Origin: Lactifluus volemus | Taxonomy: Eukaryota; Basidiomycota; Agaricomycetes; Russulales; Russulaceae | Direction of reading: 5' to 3' | NCBI GenBank assembly: GCA_022376515.1 | Contig: WTXI01000123.1 | Coordinates: 1 to 64,000, forward strand | DNA length: 64,000 nucleotides | Shown here: piece by piece, positions 23,842 to 35,547 of the stretch | Numbering within the stretch: position 1 is the first letter of the stretch | How the letters are laid out: each line of letters starts with the position of its first letter | Notes under the pieces: generated by a model | Told to the model about the DNA's origin: nothing | Database searches by the model: none | The model's input: the letters and a program-made list of their open reading frames with translations, nothing else | Program-made: the position numbers and the translations under genes

Positions 23842-24859
23842 TCGTGAGCCTGGTAGACCAAATTGTACTGTCTTTGTTGGTAAAAGAGTCTGTATTCGCC
23901 CGTGTACAATAGCATAGTAGGCTTCCTGGCTGATGACTGGATAAAGAATGTAAATGGTGCGGCATTTTCTCCCACTTCTAGATAAAATGAGGATCACGGT
24001 ATCGGCACCACTTACCCGCCACTTCCCAGCCACTGTCAATAGAGGCATCTTTATGCGCAGCAGTGCAGAAAATCACGATATGACAATTACCCTGTAGTGA
24101 TTATGCTAAAGCTTCAGTGGAGATATTTGAGAGGCCAGCGGTGGACAGGGGGATAGAGGACAGGCGGGGCGAGGAGCAGGAAACGGGCGCAGAGCGACCA
24201 CTGGCATGTAACTAGACCGCTGACGTAAGAAAAAAGGAACCGTTCTTGACGCGACACCACGACTCGAATGGCAGGGCACGCCCCTCCAGCGGCACGTGGA
24301 GTTGGGCTGGATTTGGAGATACTACTTGTAGGAGACGGCCGACTTACAAGCATGTCATCGACCAGTGCAAATTTGAGCGCGGTGTAGACTCGGAAAAGGA
24401 TGAACTTGATCGATCATGTGTTTCGTTGGGCATCGTAATTAGTTGAACCACCTGGTTGAAAAGGCAGGAGCTTGTGGGGACGCATTGTGCTTGACCTGGT
24501 AACTAAACTTGACGAAACCATCGATCGCGGCTTTGTGTTTCTCCTCGCGTAGCGATCTCGGTCATTGGCTGATCAGGTTGATGATCACCGGCAGGCGCCG
24601 CCTCGTGTAAATTGATTGATTCGGCATACAGATGGTACGATACTACATTTGCATAAGAGGTTGGTGACACTAGATGCCATCGCGAAGAGTTTACGGGCGG
24701 TTTGACAAAATGGTAAAAGAATGGCTGTGTTGGCGGTGAGCCGGGTTCAGCGGCTAACGCGGCGCGGATTAAGCGCTGAGATCTGAGAATCCGGCGTTCT
24801 CCGGCCGGTGAGGATCATCCTAAATCCAGATCCAGCATCCGTACAGTACTTTTTCAATC
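23842..24859 (+). repeat. Module segment between family gene and UAP1 fragment, copy 3
   Basis: Collinear with 8376-9467. Lacks the inverted-repeat element of copy 2. No gene seen. Confidence 0.6.
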
Positions 24860-25163
24860 ATGTCCACCGACACTCTCCGTACGCACTATTATATCGCAAC
24901 CGACCAAGGCCACGTCTTTTCCTTCTGGCAACAACTCTCTGAAACCGAACAGACAGTATTCGCGGCACAACAGCGATCGATAGTCACACTATCGAGGACG
25001 TAAATCGCGCACAAGCCAAGGCGGTTCTCTGCAGAGCACACTCGTGACCTGGGAGTAGGAGATCGAACCTCCACCGCAGTCGGAATGGGTGGCGGAACGG
25101 CGCGCAACGGGCCTCCCTGCCATCGGGCGGAGCGAGGCCGGTGTGCTCCTCGTGACTGGTAAC
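24860..25163 (+). pseudogene. UAP1 5' fragment, copy 3 (broken)
   Basis: Starts MSTDTLRTHYYIATDQGHVF, then FWQQLSETEQTVFAAQQRSI, and is closest to the copy at 9468 (shared YYIATDQ). It ends at LLVTGN in place of LLMAGGQGTR. Confidence 0.8.
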
Positions 25164-25715
25164 AGAATTTGAAAACTGACGAATTTCGACCGCTAGTACA
25201 GAAAACCTTGAAAGAAAGGTACTGGCTACTACACAGTACTTATTACTGCTTATCATGGACAGTTTCACGACCTTTTTTAGCTTATTTTTAACTGGTTACA
25301 GCCCTCTCTCTAACTCTCTCGAAACGCACAACCCGGGCTCATATTCCAACACTGTCAGGCTGAAGTTACTCGTGAACCGGCCACTCGCAGCCCAAGCGCT
25401 GCGGTGATGACATGGTGATCGTCGTGTCATGGTAATTTCCCCCTCACGCTCGCGGTGTGACGTTCTGAACTGCTACACCTGTAGATGCGCGACTTTGCCT
25501 CTATTTGCTGAAACGCAGCACAGTAGGTAGTGCCTACACCACAATTCCATCCCCTCTCAGTTGTAGTACGTACATAGGACCTTATAGTACGCAAAAAACA
25601 AGATTTCTATCTCGCCCTGGCCAGAAGTGGCAGCGAACATGGGATCCATAGACGCTAATGTATGAACAAGAGCAAATATACTCTTTGATTAACGATTCGT
25701 TCCCCAGGCTCTCAA
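25164..25715 (+). repeat. Module segment between UAP1 fragment and family gene, copy 3
   Basis: Collinear with 9793-10366. No gene seen. Confidence 0.6.
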
Positions 25716-26465
25716 CTACTTCACGTCGTCTAGCTCGAGCACGATCGTCACCTTGACCTTACCAGAGCGGCGGCCATTAGGATTGTGAAGGTATTGATTA
25801 ACCAGCTGTCCAAGCTCTTCCCCCACGGACATTTCTGAGGGTCCTGGGCCGGGAATCCCTTGAGGAGGGACTGTTACGTTGGATGGTTGGGGTCCATGGT
25901 CAATAGTAGTGCCGTCAACAAGCATGTCCGAGTCCTCGGGCTGCGACTACAGACCCAGTCAGACGGACTGTGAATGCACTGTGGAGAGGGTGTGAAACCA
26001 CATACACGGACTGGCTGAGCATAGTACTCTGGCCAAAGCGGACTAGGGCAGAGGTCGAGGATGGGTTGAGCAGTCCCAGGAGGTGGGCCACAGTAAGGGA
26101 CATTCTGCCATTGGTCGTCTTGATACGCACACTGTGGCTGTGCCTGGGAGGAGCCGCCGTCAGCAAGGAAAGAATGAAGGCAGATAAATGGGCGATGGCT
26201 TACTAAAACCTGTGATGAAAGGCCATCATACCCCATATTGCTAGTGGACTGGTGTGGATATCCAAAGCTGGGGTGGTTCATTGAGGTGCAGGGACCAATG
26301 AAAGTTGCACCTGGGAGTTCATGACCAGAACCGCCGACTTGAGATGGGCCCTAGAGATATACAACGATGAGTGGTTAAGACTAGTAAATACCGCTGCAGA
26401 GAGCTGACCTCGATCCGCATAGGATTATATTGATAAGGAGGGGTACTGAGATGTTCACGTTGCAT
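25716..26465 (-). CDS. GKVKV-tail family protein, four exons, 188 aa
   Basis: Exons 26465-26409, 26350-26204, 26143-26006 and 25940-25716 (phase 0). Exon 1 MQREHLSTPPYQYNPMRIE; exon 2 has ATFIGPCTSMNHPSFGYPH and an in-frame loss of about six codons before PGATF; exon 3 starts AQPQCAYQDDQW and ends AQPVR; exon 4 starts PEDSDMLVDGTTIDHG and carries SVGEELGQLVNQYL and RRSGKVKVTIVLELDDVK. Frame is also open upstream to further ATGs (MQSSLPEEHSAAF), so a longer N-terminus is possible, but those starts fall very close to the expected transcription start. It is the four-exon sister of the 11063 gene. Confidence 0.82.
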
Positions 26466-26524
26466 CTGGTGCGCACGATGATTTATGAAGGCGGCAGAGT
26501 GTTCTTCCGGGAGAGAAGACTGCA

Positions 26525-28350
26525 TTGACTCGGGGGTCATCACAAGAGCAAGAAGACCTCATTTTATAAAGCTGAGGCCGGAACACAAGCGCTCTGTCAG
26601 GGAGCATAAGCGCTGTGGAATGGAAAGAAGGGCCAATGGGTGGCGGGTAAAAGTGGCTGTTGAGGCCTACGACGTCTCTTCTTACGTTCTGGACGTAAAA
26701 TACACACGAGCACTGGCAGCTCCTAATGCGCAGTGGCGAAGAGTCAAGGTTTGGCTCCCGATTCCGAGTCGTTAGCTTTGGCCGTGGTCGCCACCAGGAA
26801 GAGACCGACATAGCGCTAATGTGCGTCTAAGTGGCCAATTCCCGTTCTTGGATTGTCCTACTTTCCTTATTTGTTACCTTCCTTGCGAGGTTCAACGCCG
26901 GTACCATGCCTCAGTTGGCAGCCCGAATTCGTGTTCCAATCTGTCATTTGAGGTGTCTTCCACTGATCAGTTTAGAATGGCTGTGCGCATGTTTCACGAC
27001 CGGCAGGCGATCCCTGCATTTCGGTGTGCCAGGGCCCAAGCATTTTTCGATTGCTTCTTAGAGGGTTGTGCTGCCCTCGATGGCATCATATTCTATACGA
27101 ATTATACGTTCCGCCATCGGCCATTGGTTTTTGTGATTGTTTGTACGATTTGACGTATTTCCAAGGGATTGGGTGGGATATATGCGCATACCAAGATAAA
27201 GTGCCTATACTAGTAAGGCTTCACAATTTTACAACGTGCTACTGAAAGTCATGAGTAAGGAATAACGTGGAGGAGGTGTTAGAAGTGGTTGGAGCTGCTG
27301 AAGACGCAACCTATACGACGATGTTTCACGCGATCAAGTACTGTCGCTTCGCCGCGGGTGTTGTGCATGCGCCTCCACAACCCTTCTTACGACTGTGTAA
27401 CGGCGAGCCGAATATATCTACTCGTAACGAAATCATTCGCGCTGAACGAGGTGATAGAGGGAAAGGGGAAAGGGGAAAGGAACGTGAGAGTGAACATGAC
27501 GTTGATGAAAAATGAAAAACTGCCGAATACAGTACAGTGACTCGTAGAGAATGGTGGCGAGCGGGAGCAGACGCCGGCCGGAGAGAGCGGGGCTAGGGCG
27601 CTGACATAAGCAGCGCCTTTTTTCTGGCATCTTTTGCGTCGTGTGCTCGAACTACTGTACCACCCTAATCTCATCCTTGGGGCGCGTAGTCATCGACAGT
27701 CAATTAAGTTCAGCCAGCAACAGAGGACGCCACGCGGGGAGATCTGCAAGCTGCGATCGACTTCGGCAAACCAGTGGGAAACCCGTCCAGGTCGAGCAAC
27801 CCTGTGGCAACATCCTCTAGGCGCTCGGTTTCACCAATAAGCGTGCACAGGAGCTCCGCACACCAGGGTTTTCTATAGACGTACAATTTCATCTCATTGC
27901 AGGTGCACAAAGAAGGATGTTCCCGGTCCCCCAGTCCCAACTCAAACTCTATATCTTTAATGAGCTTCCTTCGTGTGGCTATCCGACTATCCCGGTCTTA
28001 GTACACTGCCTACCCTTCATCTTCTTCTTCATCACGGAGCTCATCCACTCAGGCAAAGTTCACGCCCCTGCGACTAACTATCTCCAAATCCAACCCCGAC
28101 TCTGCCGATGAGCCTTCTTCAACTCCATGACGCCGCCAGCCACTCGAATCCCTCTGTCCAAGCTCTCGCGCAGTCACGACAGATGAAAAGGTGATCGTCG
28201 TGCGTGTAATTTAATTTCCCCCTTCACGCTCGCGGTGTGCTCCTCTGATCCGTCTTTTTCCACTCTCCCACCATCTCTCCACCTCTTTGTTACTCCTAGA
28301 CGACACCAACAAATCCTTTTTTTTTTCATTTTTTATCCAAGACGTGAGAA
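26525..28350 (+). repeat. Segmental duplication, copy 1 (partner 50645-53180)
   Basis: Begins inside the 5' leader of the 26465 gene and continues through the three-copy flank repeat (26775-27260) and the UAP1 downstream-flank repeat (27440-28250). The partner copy carries about 640 extra bases at 51580-52225. Several short frames are open but none is conserved in both copies with a start and splice signals; no gene called. Confidence 0.7.
26561..26568 (-). promoter_or_regulatory. TATA box of the 26465 gene
   Basis: TATAAAAT on the minus strand about 95 bases upstream of the ATG, inside the conserved CCTCAGCTTTATAAAATGAG context also found at 50690. The MTHL uORF start of other copies reads MTPES here and is in frame with the gene. 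Confidence 0.55.
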
Positions 28351-28574
28351 AATGAGAGGGGGGAATCGCGCAGGCACGTAGAGCATGGCGCAACCCCTTT
28401 CCCTTCTTTTCGTTGTCCATTTTAATGGTTGTCACGGAAAGACATTTCACAGCCATGCATCGCCATCTTTCCGCTTTCGGCCTCGCAAATTCGTCTATTT
28501 GATAGACAGAGTGCCACACCATGGCGCGATTGATAGGCATCGCTTCCGCACAACGCAGAAAGCACATCTCGCGG

Positions 28575-28665
28575 AAAACTGCCCACTTGGGACATTTCGG
28601 AATGTCTGCTGAGTAGGAGCTCAGATAGCTGGCTAGTCGATACCCTCACAATACTTACTTCACAC
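28575..28665 (+). pseudogene. Degenerate family exon 4 fragment
   Basis: The plus strand reads CATTTCGGAATGTCTGCTGA, then a stop, then GAGCTCAGATAGCTGGCTAG and TCGATACCCTCAC, which matches the exon 4 segment for GMSAEEELRQLASRYLH with stops. No other exon is nearby. Confidence 0.45.
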
Positions 28666-30187
28666 GTTGGAGAGATTAGGGACAGCAGGGGGCGGGATGA
28701 CAGCGTGGGAAGCGTAGAGGACATTGTACAGTTACCCGACGCTGAGATAAGCACAGACAACGCGGCTTCATCGAGCTTCATCCTCAACCACTACATCCTC
28801 ACCACCAGCACTCCAACGCCGACATAGCATCTTTCTCAACGGGTACCTACTGGAATACTTAGCTCTGGCGGCCAATCAACCTCCCCCCTTTCGTTCCTGT
28901 ACCCGCACACCTCTGTCTTTCGCAGATCGAGTTCAAGTTGTTCCAGTTTGAACACGGCGTTCACCGTGTGCCTGCTGGCGGACCTCGTGTTACAGGTCCG
29001 TTCAAAACAGTGATTAACGTGGCGGAATCACACGTTCGGATAGATATATATGCTATCACCTGGTAGTACCTGACGAAGTTAGAGCACTACTCGAGCATGG
29101 TCGATCTGGTTCGGCCATCGCTTTTCTGTGACTTATTTGATTATCTGACGCTATAAACAGTAGCTTGCTCTGTGTGGACGCTCGTAAAATTTGAATGCTT
29201 TGGCTTGGTAGGTCCCTGTCTTTCGTTTTTTTACCATCCCGTCTCGGCAGTAACGACCATCAAATGATCAACACTGTCTTTTGTTTGCGGATGGTTATTT
29301 TCCATTTATGCGCCCCGTAAGGTGAAGTTTACGGACAGTTGCGTTGTACTGGGCAGATTGACGTGATGGTGAAGAACAGCCGTGCTGACCTAGCGCTCAG
29401 GCTTGTTTTGGCGGGTCAGGTAAATAACGATTAGCGGATTGACGCAACTTGAAACTGAGGAACCAACGTGTACATTGGGCTTGGGCCCGATGATCGCATT
29501 TGTGCAGTCCACATATATTAGGTTTGCCAGTGAGTGCCAGTGCGGAAACAGCACTGCCATCTTTTGACCAGAGTTATCCAGAATAGGAAGCCACGACAAA
29601 AAGACGAGTTCATACGTACCCGTTTGTTGGTCCATGCGCACCACGAAATATTAAGACTGTCACAGTATCTTTGAAACCCGTTGCAACGGATAGCTTTGCA
29701 AGGGTACTGACTCCCTGCAGACATGATGACAAAGCCACCTAAACCAATTGGGATATGCATGTGTGTAAAACTAAAATCCAAATATCGCACAAAAGTGTGA
29801 CCGGAGGTAGGATGGGTAAATTTGATGTGTGCTGGAGCCTTGCGGCGTTCTGAGAACAAAAGGGCTCTGCACGTGCTGTGCAAGCCGCCGACGAGCAGAA
29901 GTTCGGTTCGTTTAGGAGAATCATGGCCAATCTTTGTACCCATAAGGTCGGCTCAAGGGGAAGTGCCGTCATTATTAGACATTCGAGAGGAAGGCAGGAA
30001 AACTTCAGTTTTTTGTTCAAAAGCGTCACTGAATGGTCAATCCACACTATATATTCTTATTTCCTTCATCAACGAGAAGTCTGTGATCCATACACGGCGC
30101 TAATATACAAGGCCTAATACTCTGCTCCTCGACCAATGAACACGACGAACACACTAGGCAACACAATTTGGTTCACCAGGCTTACAA
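28666..30187. other. Gap; no gene supported
   Basis: The 29590-29820 part matches 12880-12640 inversely. A minus-strand frame of about 140 codons is open at 29943-29518, but its counterpart near 12.7 kb is broken, so I do not call it. The rest is single-copy in this window. Confidence 0.35.
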
Positions 30188-30985
30188 TTATTCCATCTCG
30201 TCCAGCTCAAGCAAGATCATCACCTTGACCTTACCAGAGCGACGGCTGTGCCTCACGCGAACCTTGTTGACACGCGAGTCACGCTCATAAAAGTATCGGT
30301 GAGCAAGCTGTCTGAGCTCTTCCTCAATGGACATGCCGGGGGGCACTGGGCCAGGAAGTCCTTGAAAGGGGATCGCTACGTTAGGCAGTTGAGGCGCACG
30401 GTTGATAATGACATCGTTTGGTATCTCCTGTGGCTACGGACCCAGTCAGATGGACTGTGAATGAAGAGAGAACAAGCATGTACCCGAACTGGTGGAGCAT
30501 AGTACTCTGGCAGAAGTAGACCAGGGGCGATGGAGCGATCATAGATGTTTTGAGGAGCTCCAGCAACGTAGTGAGCATCGGCGCTCTGGCTACCTTGATA
30601 TGCATACAGTGGTTGTTCCCCAAAAGACTTGGAAGAAGATGTAGTCAGCAAGGGAAGCATCAAGAGGATAAGTGAACACATCTTACTGAAACCTGAGACG
30701 AGGGTTCATACCCCACATTACTAGTGTGTTGGGAAGGTGTTGGATAACCTGGACGGTTCATGGTGGCGGAGGGACCAGCAAAAGCTACACCTGGTACACG
30801 CTCATCTGGCAAGAGTTCGGGGTCGGGACCGCGGACTGGAAGCAGGGCCTAAAGTAAAGATATACAACGATAATTAGCTGACTCGGAGACAAGAGGCTGC
30901 AGGGTTGAGAGCTGACCTCGGCGGTATGCAAAGAATTATATTGATAAGGAGGGGTACTACTGAGAACATGTGATCCACGTTGCAT
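30188..30985 (-). CDS. GKVKV-tail family protein, arginine-rich-tail subtype, 204 aa
   Basis: Exons 30985-30917, 30848-30687, 30627-30484 and 30427-30188, phase 0, introns 68, 59 and 56 bases. Exon 1 MQRGSHVLSSTPPYQYNSLH; exon 2 carries LPDERVPGVAFAGPSAT and NRPGYPTPSQHTSNVGYEP; exon 3 SFGEQPLYAYQGSQSADAHY ending APPVR; exon 4 SIEEELRQLAHRYFYERDS, then RVRHSRRSGKVKVMILLELD and EME. It is the closest full-length relative of the family part of the F-box fusion at 49957 and of the 11796 gene. Only one acceptor is present before exon 3. A TATA box (TATAAAAT) lies at 31085-31078. Confidence 0.82.
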
Positions 30986-31077
30986 GGTGCACACCACGAT
31001 TTACTGAGGAAGGCGGAGAGTTATTTGCAGAGAAGTGATTTTCTTGATGCTAGCCATCAAAAGAGCGAAAAGTCCAC

Positions 31078-31085
31078 ATTTTATA
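31078..31085 (-). promoter_or_regulatory. TATA box of the 30985 gene
   Basis: TATAAAAT about 93 bases upstream of the ATG, the usual spacing in this family. Confidence 0.5.
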
Positions 31086-33218
31086 GAGGGGGGAGGCCGG
31101 ACATGGAACGCTCAGTCTAGACTGAACGTGCGAGCCATATCACCATGCTTGTATGTCTCCAGTGCCAACCTCCTGGTACGACTTCTATATATGGCGCCGC
31201 GATCGCCGCTACAGGGAGTTTCTGTCAGGGACACCGCGGTTTTAGACTCAACTTCTTTTTGTTTTTCCCAGCTCAGCTTCCCTGTCTCCGGTTGCGGAAA
31301 TTGAAACTCCGCCACGGAATCGCAGAGCTGTGTTGATAATGGGGCGCGACGACGGTCAGTGGTCCGTGCAAGTGCGTTTACGTGTAATCTAGAAAACAAC
31401 TAAATATACTGTTGATGTAGCGTGTGATGCAAGAGAAGGACATCAAAGGGTATGGATGCTGTAACACTAACATCTCCTCGCCCCACCTCCCTTTCCCTTA
31501 CACCCTTTGTGCCTCTTTCCTTGACTGGGCCATTTATGTCCGATCTTCTCCCTTATAAAATCTGATGTCAGAAACGACAAGCATGGCCCCAATGGCATTA
31601 CGTGTCCTGCTCGCCCAATTAATTCCCCTCCTGCGCCTTTTTCCATGTGATCGAGGCCCACCAATCATCTCAAAGCTCTATGCTTTCGTAAATCTCGCGC
31701 ACCAGATGTGTGTAACTCAGTACCCCTTTCCAATCCTGTACAGACCATTGGCACTGGAGTCAGCTCGGCTTCCTGTTTTAGCTACTCATCATCATATATC
31801 ATATCCGCTGCAGGTTGTAGCTAATTTGTCTGATATCATCCTTTAAAATCGCGCGCTGTAAGCTCCCTGCCCTGCGGTTCACAAACTTCTTTGCAGTGCA
31901 GCACAGTACCGCCAATGTGGTGGAAACCTCAGGGCAAATGAAACGAAATTCTCGATGTGCCAAATTTATCGGGCATAGGATAGGGTCATCGCTGCTCAAA
32001 TGATGTAAAGCCTGTTCCGAGTCCTGTCAAAATGCTCAGAGCTACCGTGAGGGTATTACTTTTGGGGAGACCTAAGTGGGGAAAATGAGGGTAACAACTG
32101 GCAAGCTATCTGAGCCTCTACTCCATCAATCATGCCATGGTGTACTCCGTCTATCTATAGACCCAATGACGCCAGGATCGCATACTGATACTCTCACTAA
32201 GGTGGACAAGTATGCCTGAGGATTACATAACATCGTCCAGTTGACAGGCGCGATCGCCCGGCGGATTCATCACGTAATTGTCGCGCCTCTTCGCACAGCC
32301 ACGGCCTCGTTGCAGTTTTTTTTTTTTTCAGAAAGAAAAAAAAAAAGAACACGGGAAGAGCGTCACAAGCTAAAGACAGGAATTGTGAGTCTCTATGGTC
32401 CGCCTCTCGCGCCATGGGCCAGGGTGCGGGTCGTTTGCAGTTTGACTTGAGCGCGAGTCGGACGTGGACGCTCGCCGGGATTTCTAGCGCACAGTACTGT
32501 ACGTCCCCCAATTCCTAGAAACCCGTTCATACTGAACTGATTGTGTAATCGACCCACAGGCTCATGACGGTGGCGGCAGAACTGAACCCCGATCGCGATA
32601 TTGAGGAGCAACTGCAGGAAGGATCCAATCAACAGAACACAAAAGGTGACAAAGCGGTCAAGGTCGTAACACAGGGATGGTAAGAAAGGCGAGGGGAGGA
32701 GGGAAAGTTCAGAACGACGGTGGGTAAACTTTTCTTTCAACGAGAGCGGAGAAGTCCGAAGGGAACCGGGGTGGGTATGAGAGTCGTCGCGGGTCGATCA
32801 GACGCGAAGAGGTGACCGGCCTTCTTCAACTCTCCTGTGACACCACTGGTGGTGCGCTGTGCTTGGAATCGGCCGCTGTTGGGTGTAAAGTAGCGCTTTA
32901 AGGACACAAATTTCGGAAAATCGAGTCTATTCGACTTAGCGTTAAACGGTGTTGGAGGTTTCTACATTGAATACATAGACCCTTATTTACTATGCGGCTT
33001 TCCAAACCGAAACGGAGCAGAGGGAAAGAAGGATTGCGGGTGTCCCTTTCGTTTAAAACGGGCAGTGAACGGAATCCGCACATATACATTCTTTATTCCA
33101 TCATCAGCCAGGAAGCCAGTCATCATAGATGCTACTGTACAGGTGACTAATACTCTGCTTGTTGCAGTGACTAAGAAATACAAGAAACACAACACGATTC
33201 GGTCCACCAAATTTCCAA
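31086..33218. other. Gap with an orphan family promoter and exon 1 remnant; no gene
   Basis: At 31550-31810 on the plus strand a TATAAAATC box, a degenerate leader, an exon 1 remnant (ATGTGTGTAACTCAGTACCCC) and an intron 1-like ATCATATATC stretch remain from a lost family copy. A T-run and an A-run face each other at 32318-32347. A minus-strand frame near 32740-32393 has one hydrophobic stretch but no support. Confidence 0.45.
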
Positions 33219-33996
33219 TCATTCCATGTCATCCAGCTCAAGCAAGATCATCACCTTGACCTTACCAGAGCGGCGGCTGCGCCTTACGCGAACCCTGTCG
33301 ACACGCGAGTCAGGGTCATGGACGTATCGGTTAGCGAGCTGCCTGAGCTCTTCCCCAGCAGACATTCCGTGGAGCACGGGGCCAGGAACTCCTTGAGAGG
33401 GGCCTGCCACGTTGGGAGGTTGGCCAATAGTGCCATCGTTCAGCATCTGCGGCTACGGATCCAGTTCAGATGGACTGTAACTGCACGATGCAGAGGGAGA
33501 GCAAAGTACATACACGGGCCAGCGCCGGAGCATTGTACTCTGGCCGAAGTGGACCAGGAATGATGGGGAGATCGAAGGTGTGTTGAGCTGTCCCAGGAGG
33601 CGGGAAGTGGGGAGCACCTTGATATGCATACTGTGGTCGTTCCTCCAAACCCTTGGAGAAGCCGTTGTCGGCAACGGAAATATGAAGACAAATAAATGAG
33701 CGATGACTTACTGCAACGGGGGATGAAGGGTCATCATATCCCACATTGGTGGTATATTGGGAAGGAGTTCCATAGTTGGGGTGGCTCCCTACGGTGTAAG
33801 GTCCAGTAAAAGTTGCATTTAGAACACGTTCATCTGATGAGAGTTGGTGATCGGGACTGCTGACAGGAGGCGGTGGCTAGAGATACTCGATGATGAGTAG
33901 CCGAGACCGGAGGCTGCGAGGTGCAGAGCGGACCTTGGCAGTGTGCACAGGATCATATTGATAAAGGGTGCTGAGAGTGTGCAATTGACGTTGCAT
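33219..33996 (-). CDS. GKVKV-tail family protein, arginine-rich-tail subtype, 197 aa
   Basis: Exons 33996-33934, 33876-33712, 33651-33514 and 33446-33219. Exon 1 MQRQLHTLSTLYQYDPVHTA; its donor is GTCCGC where most copies have GTCAGC. Exon 2 has PPPPVSSPDHQLSSDERVLN and SHPNYGTPSQYTTN, a full-length exon 2 unlike the other copies with the same exon 4. Exon 3 GLEERPQYAYQGAPHFPPPG lacks the usual NQSVAHH. Exon 4 starts MLNDGTIGQPPNV and has SAGEELRQLANRYVHDPDS, RVRRSRRSGKVKVMILLELD and DME. The TATA-like box is weak (TTAAAAGAT near 34095). Confidence 0.78.
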
Positions 33997-35547
33997 CTAG
34001 GGCGCGATTCAAAAAGGTGGAGAGTTATTTACAGGGAGGTGTTTGCCTTCTTGAGGTAGGTTGGCACAACTTGAAGAGTAGGAAGACCCCATCTTTTAAG
34101 GGGAAGGTCGGGACAACCCTTCAGAAAACATCTCGGTATCCAAGTCGGTATCGCACCTCCAAGTCTGTCGGGTACTTCCCACGGCGAGACATCATTTTAC
34201 AAGCTAGCCCATTTTTGGGTGCGTGCGAATCATGAACAGGAAGTGACCTTTCTGAAAAGGTCAGCTCTGCTTCCGACATGCGTGATGCAGGCTTTGATGT
34301 GGTGATTTGCTGGATAACTTTGAGTTTCATCGGCTCCGGCATCATGACACCCATGCTACTACGACACTTCTTTTTGCACCACTTCCCAGCCAATAGAAGC
34401 AAGCTCACGCATCCACGGGCACAGCGGTGGAGAACGCGGCCACACCGCCAAGCACGACGCGAGCATGAGGGGGGACCGCTATAGTTACTACGCTACTAGA
34501 ACCTAAAGAGAGAGATTCGAGTGGCCGGCCGGGCGCAGGAGCTGAGGAAAGCCAAGGCGTTAACTCGACCTATGCCAGTGGCGCTCGAGTATCAATCGTA
34601 TCAATTCGATAGGGTCACCTGATCACAGGGGGAAAAGTGGGCAACTCTGAACAATTTCCATCGTTTACTAGCGTAGACTCGTGCTTCGCACGCTCTCAGC
34701 CACTGTCGCCACGTTCCTCGCACGGGGCATTGTGATGGTCGCGTTTTCATACTCGGCTGCAGCCAGCTGGTTGCCTGTTCTACCCGTTCCGATAGAACAC
34801 TTCTCCTTTTGCAATGATCTTTAGATTCGTGTGATCTCGGCCGTTTGATGTGTTGGTCGGCTGTGATCGGATGGCTGCTGATCGGTCAGCCTGCCAATCC
34901 TTCCCTCCACCTCTCATTGATCTGTTCGCAATGGAGATGTTCTCATTGTTGATGCTGAAGCTATGGATACCGGTGTGCTACCTTTAGCACTCCGGTTTCT
35001 CCGTGGGTGAGACAGACCCATTCTCTCTTCATCATTTGTGCGGAGTCGTACAAATAAACTTATTTCACCTCCCTGACTTCAGGGGCTGATTCATCAGGTA
35101 CCGAGGATTTGGCCCGGTCTCCATTCCTAGCACGTAACCTTATGACGGAATCCCAACCAAGAAAGATCCCAGCCCGATGACGGATGAATGTAGTTGGGAG
35201 ATAAAGCTCGATGCAGCGTGGACCCCGCGTCGACCAATGAGAGCGGCCCGACGGCGGCTGCAGCCCGCTTTGGCAAAAAGCTGTCTTCCTTAATATAACA
35301 GATTTGAGTAGTTTCCTTAGATTCTTATGTAGTTCTTATGGCTTTTCTTTTATTTCAGTTATTGGCGGAAGGAAAATCTCTTATTTTGGTCAGAAGTCAC
35401 TGTGATTGGTTAATCCACACGGCATACTTTATTCGATCATGAAGCAGGAAGCCCGCGATCCAGATTCTTTGTATATATATATACAAGGGCTAATTACAGA
35501 CTCTTTGACCAACCAAGACAACACAAACCTCTTTACCAGGCTCGCGA
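33997..35547. other. Gap between two minus-strand family genes; no gene seen
   Basis: The last 200 bases before 35548 match the 3' flank of other minus-strand copies (TTGGCGGAAGG, GGTCAGAAGT, CTTTATTCGATCATGA). 34500-35280 appears single-copy in the window, without coding signal. Confidence 0.4.

Noticed and set aside
29518..29943. 141-codon minus-strand frame
   Set aside because: Counterpart near 12.7 kb is broken, no family recognised, no splice or promoter context.
32318..32347. T run facing an A run as a terminator hairpin
   Set aside because: Homopolymer runs with no nearby gene 3' end; not meaningful in a fungal genome.
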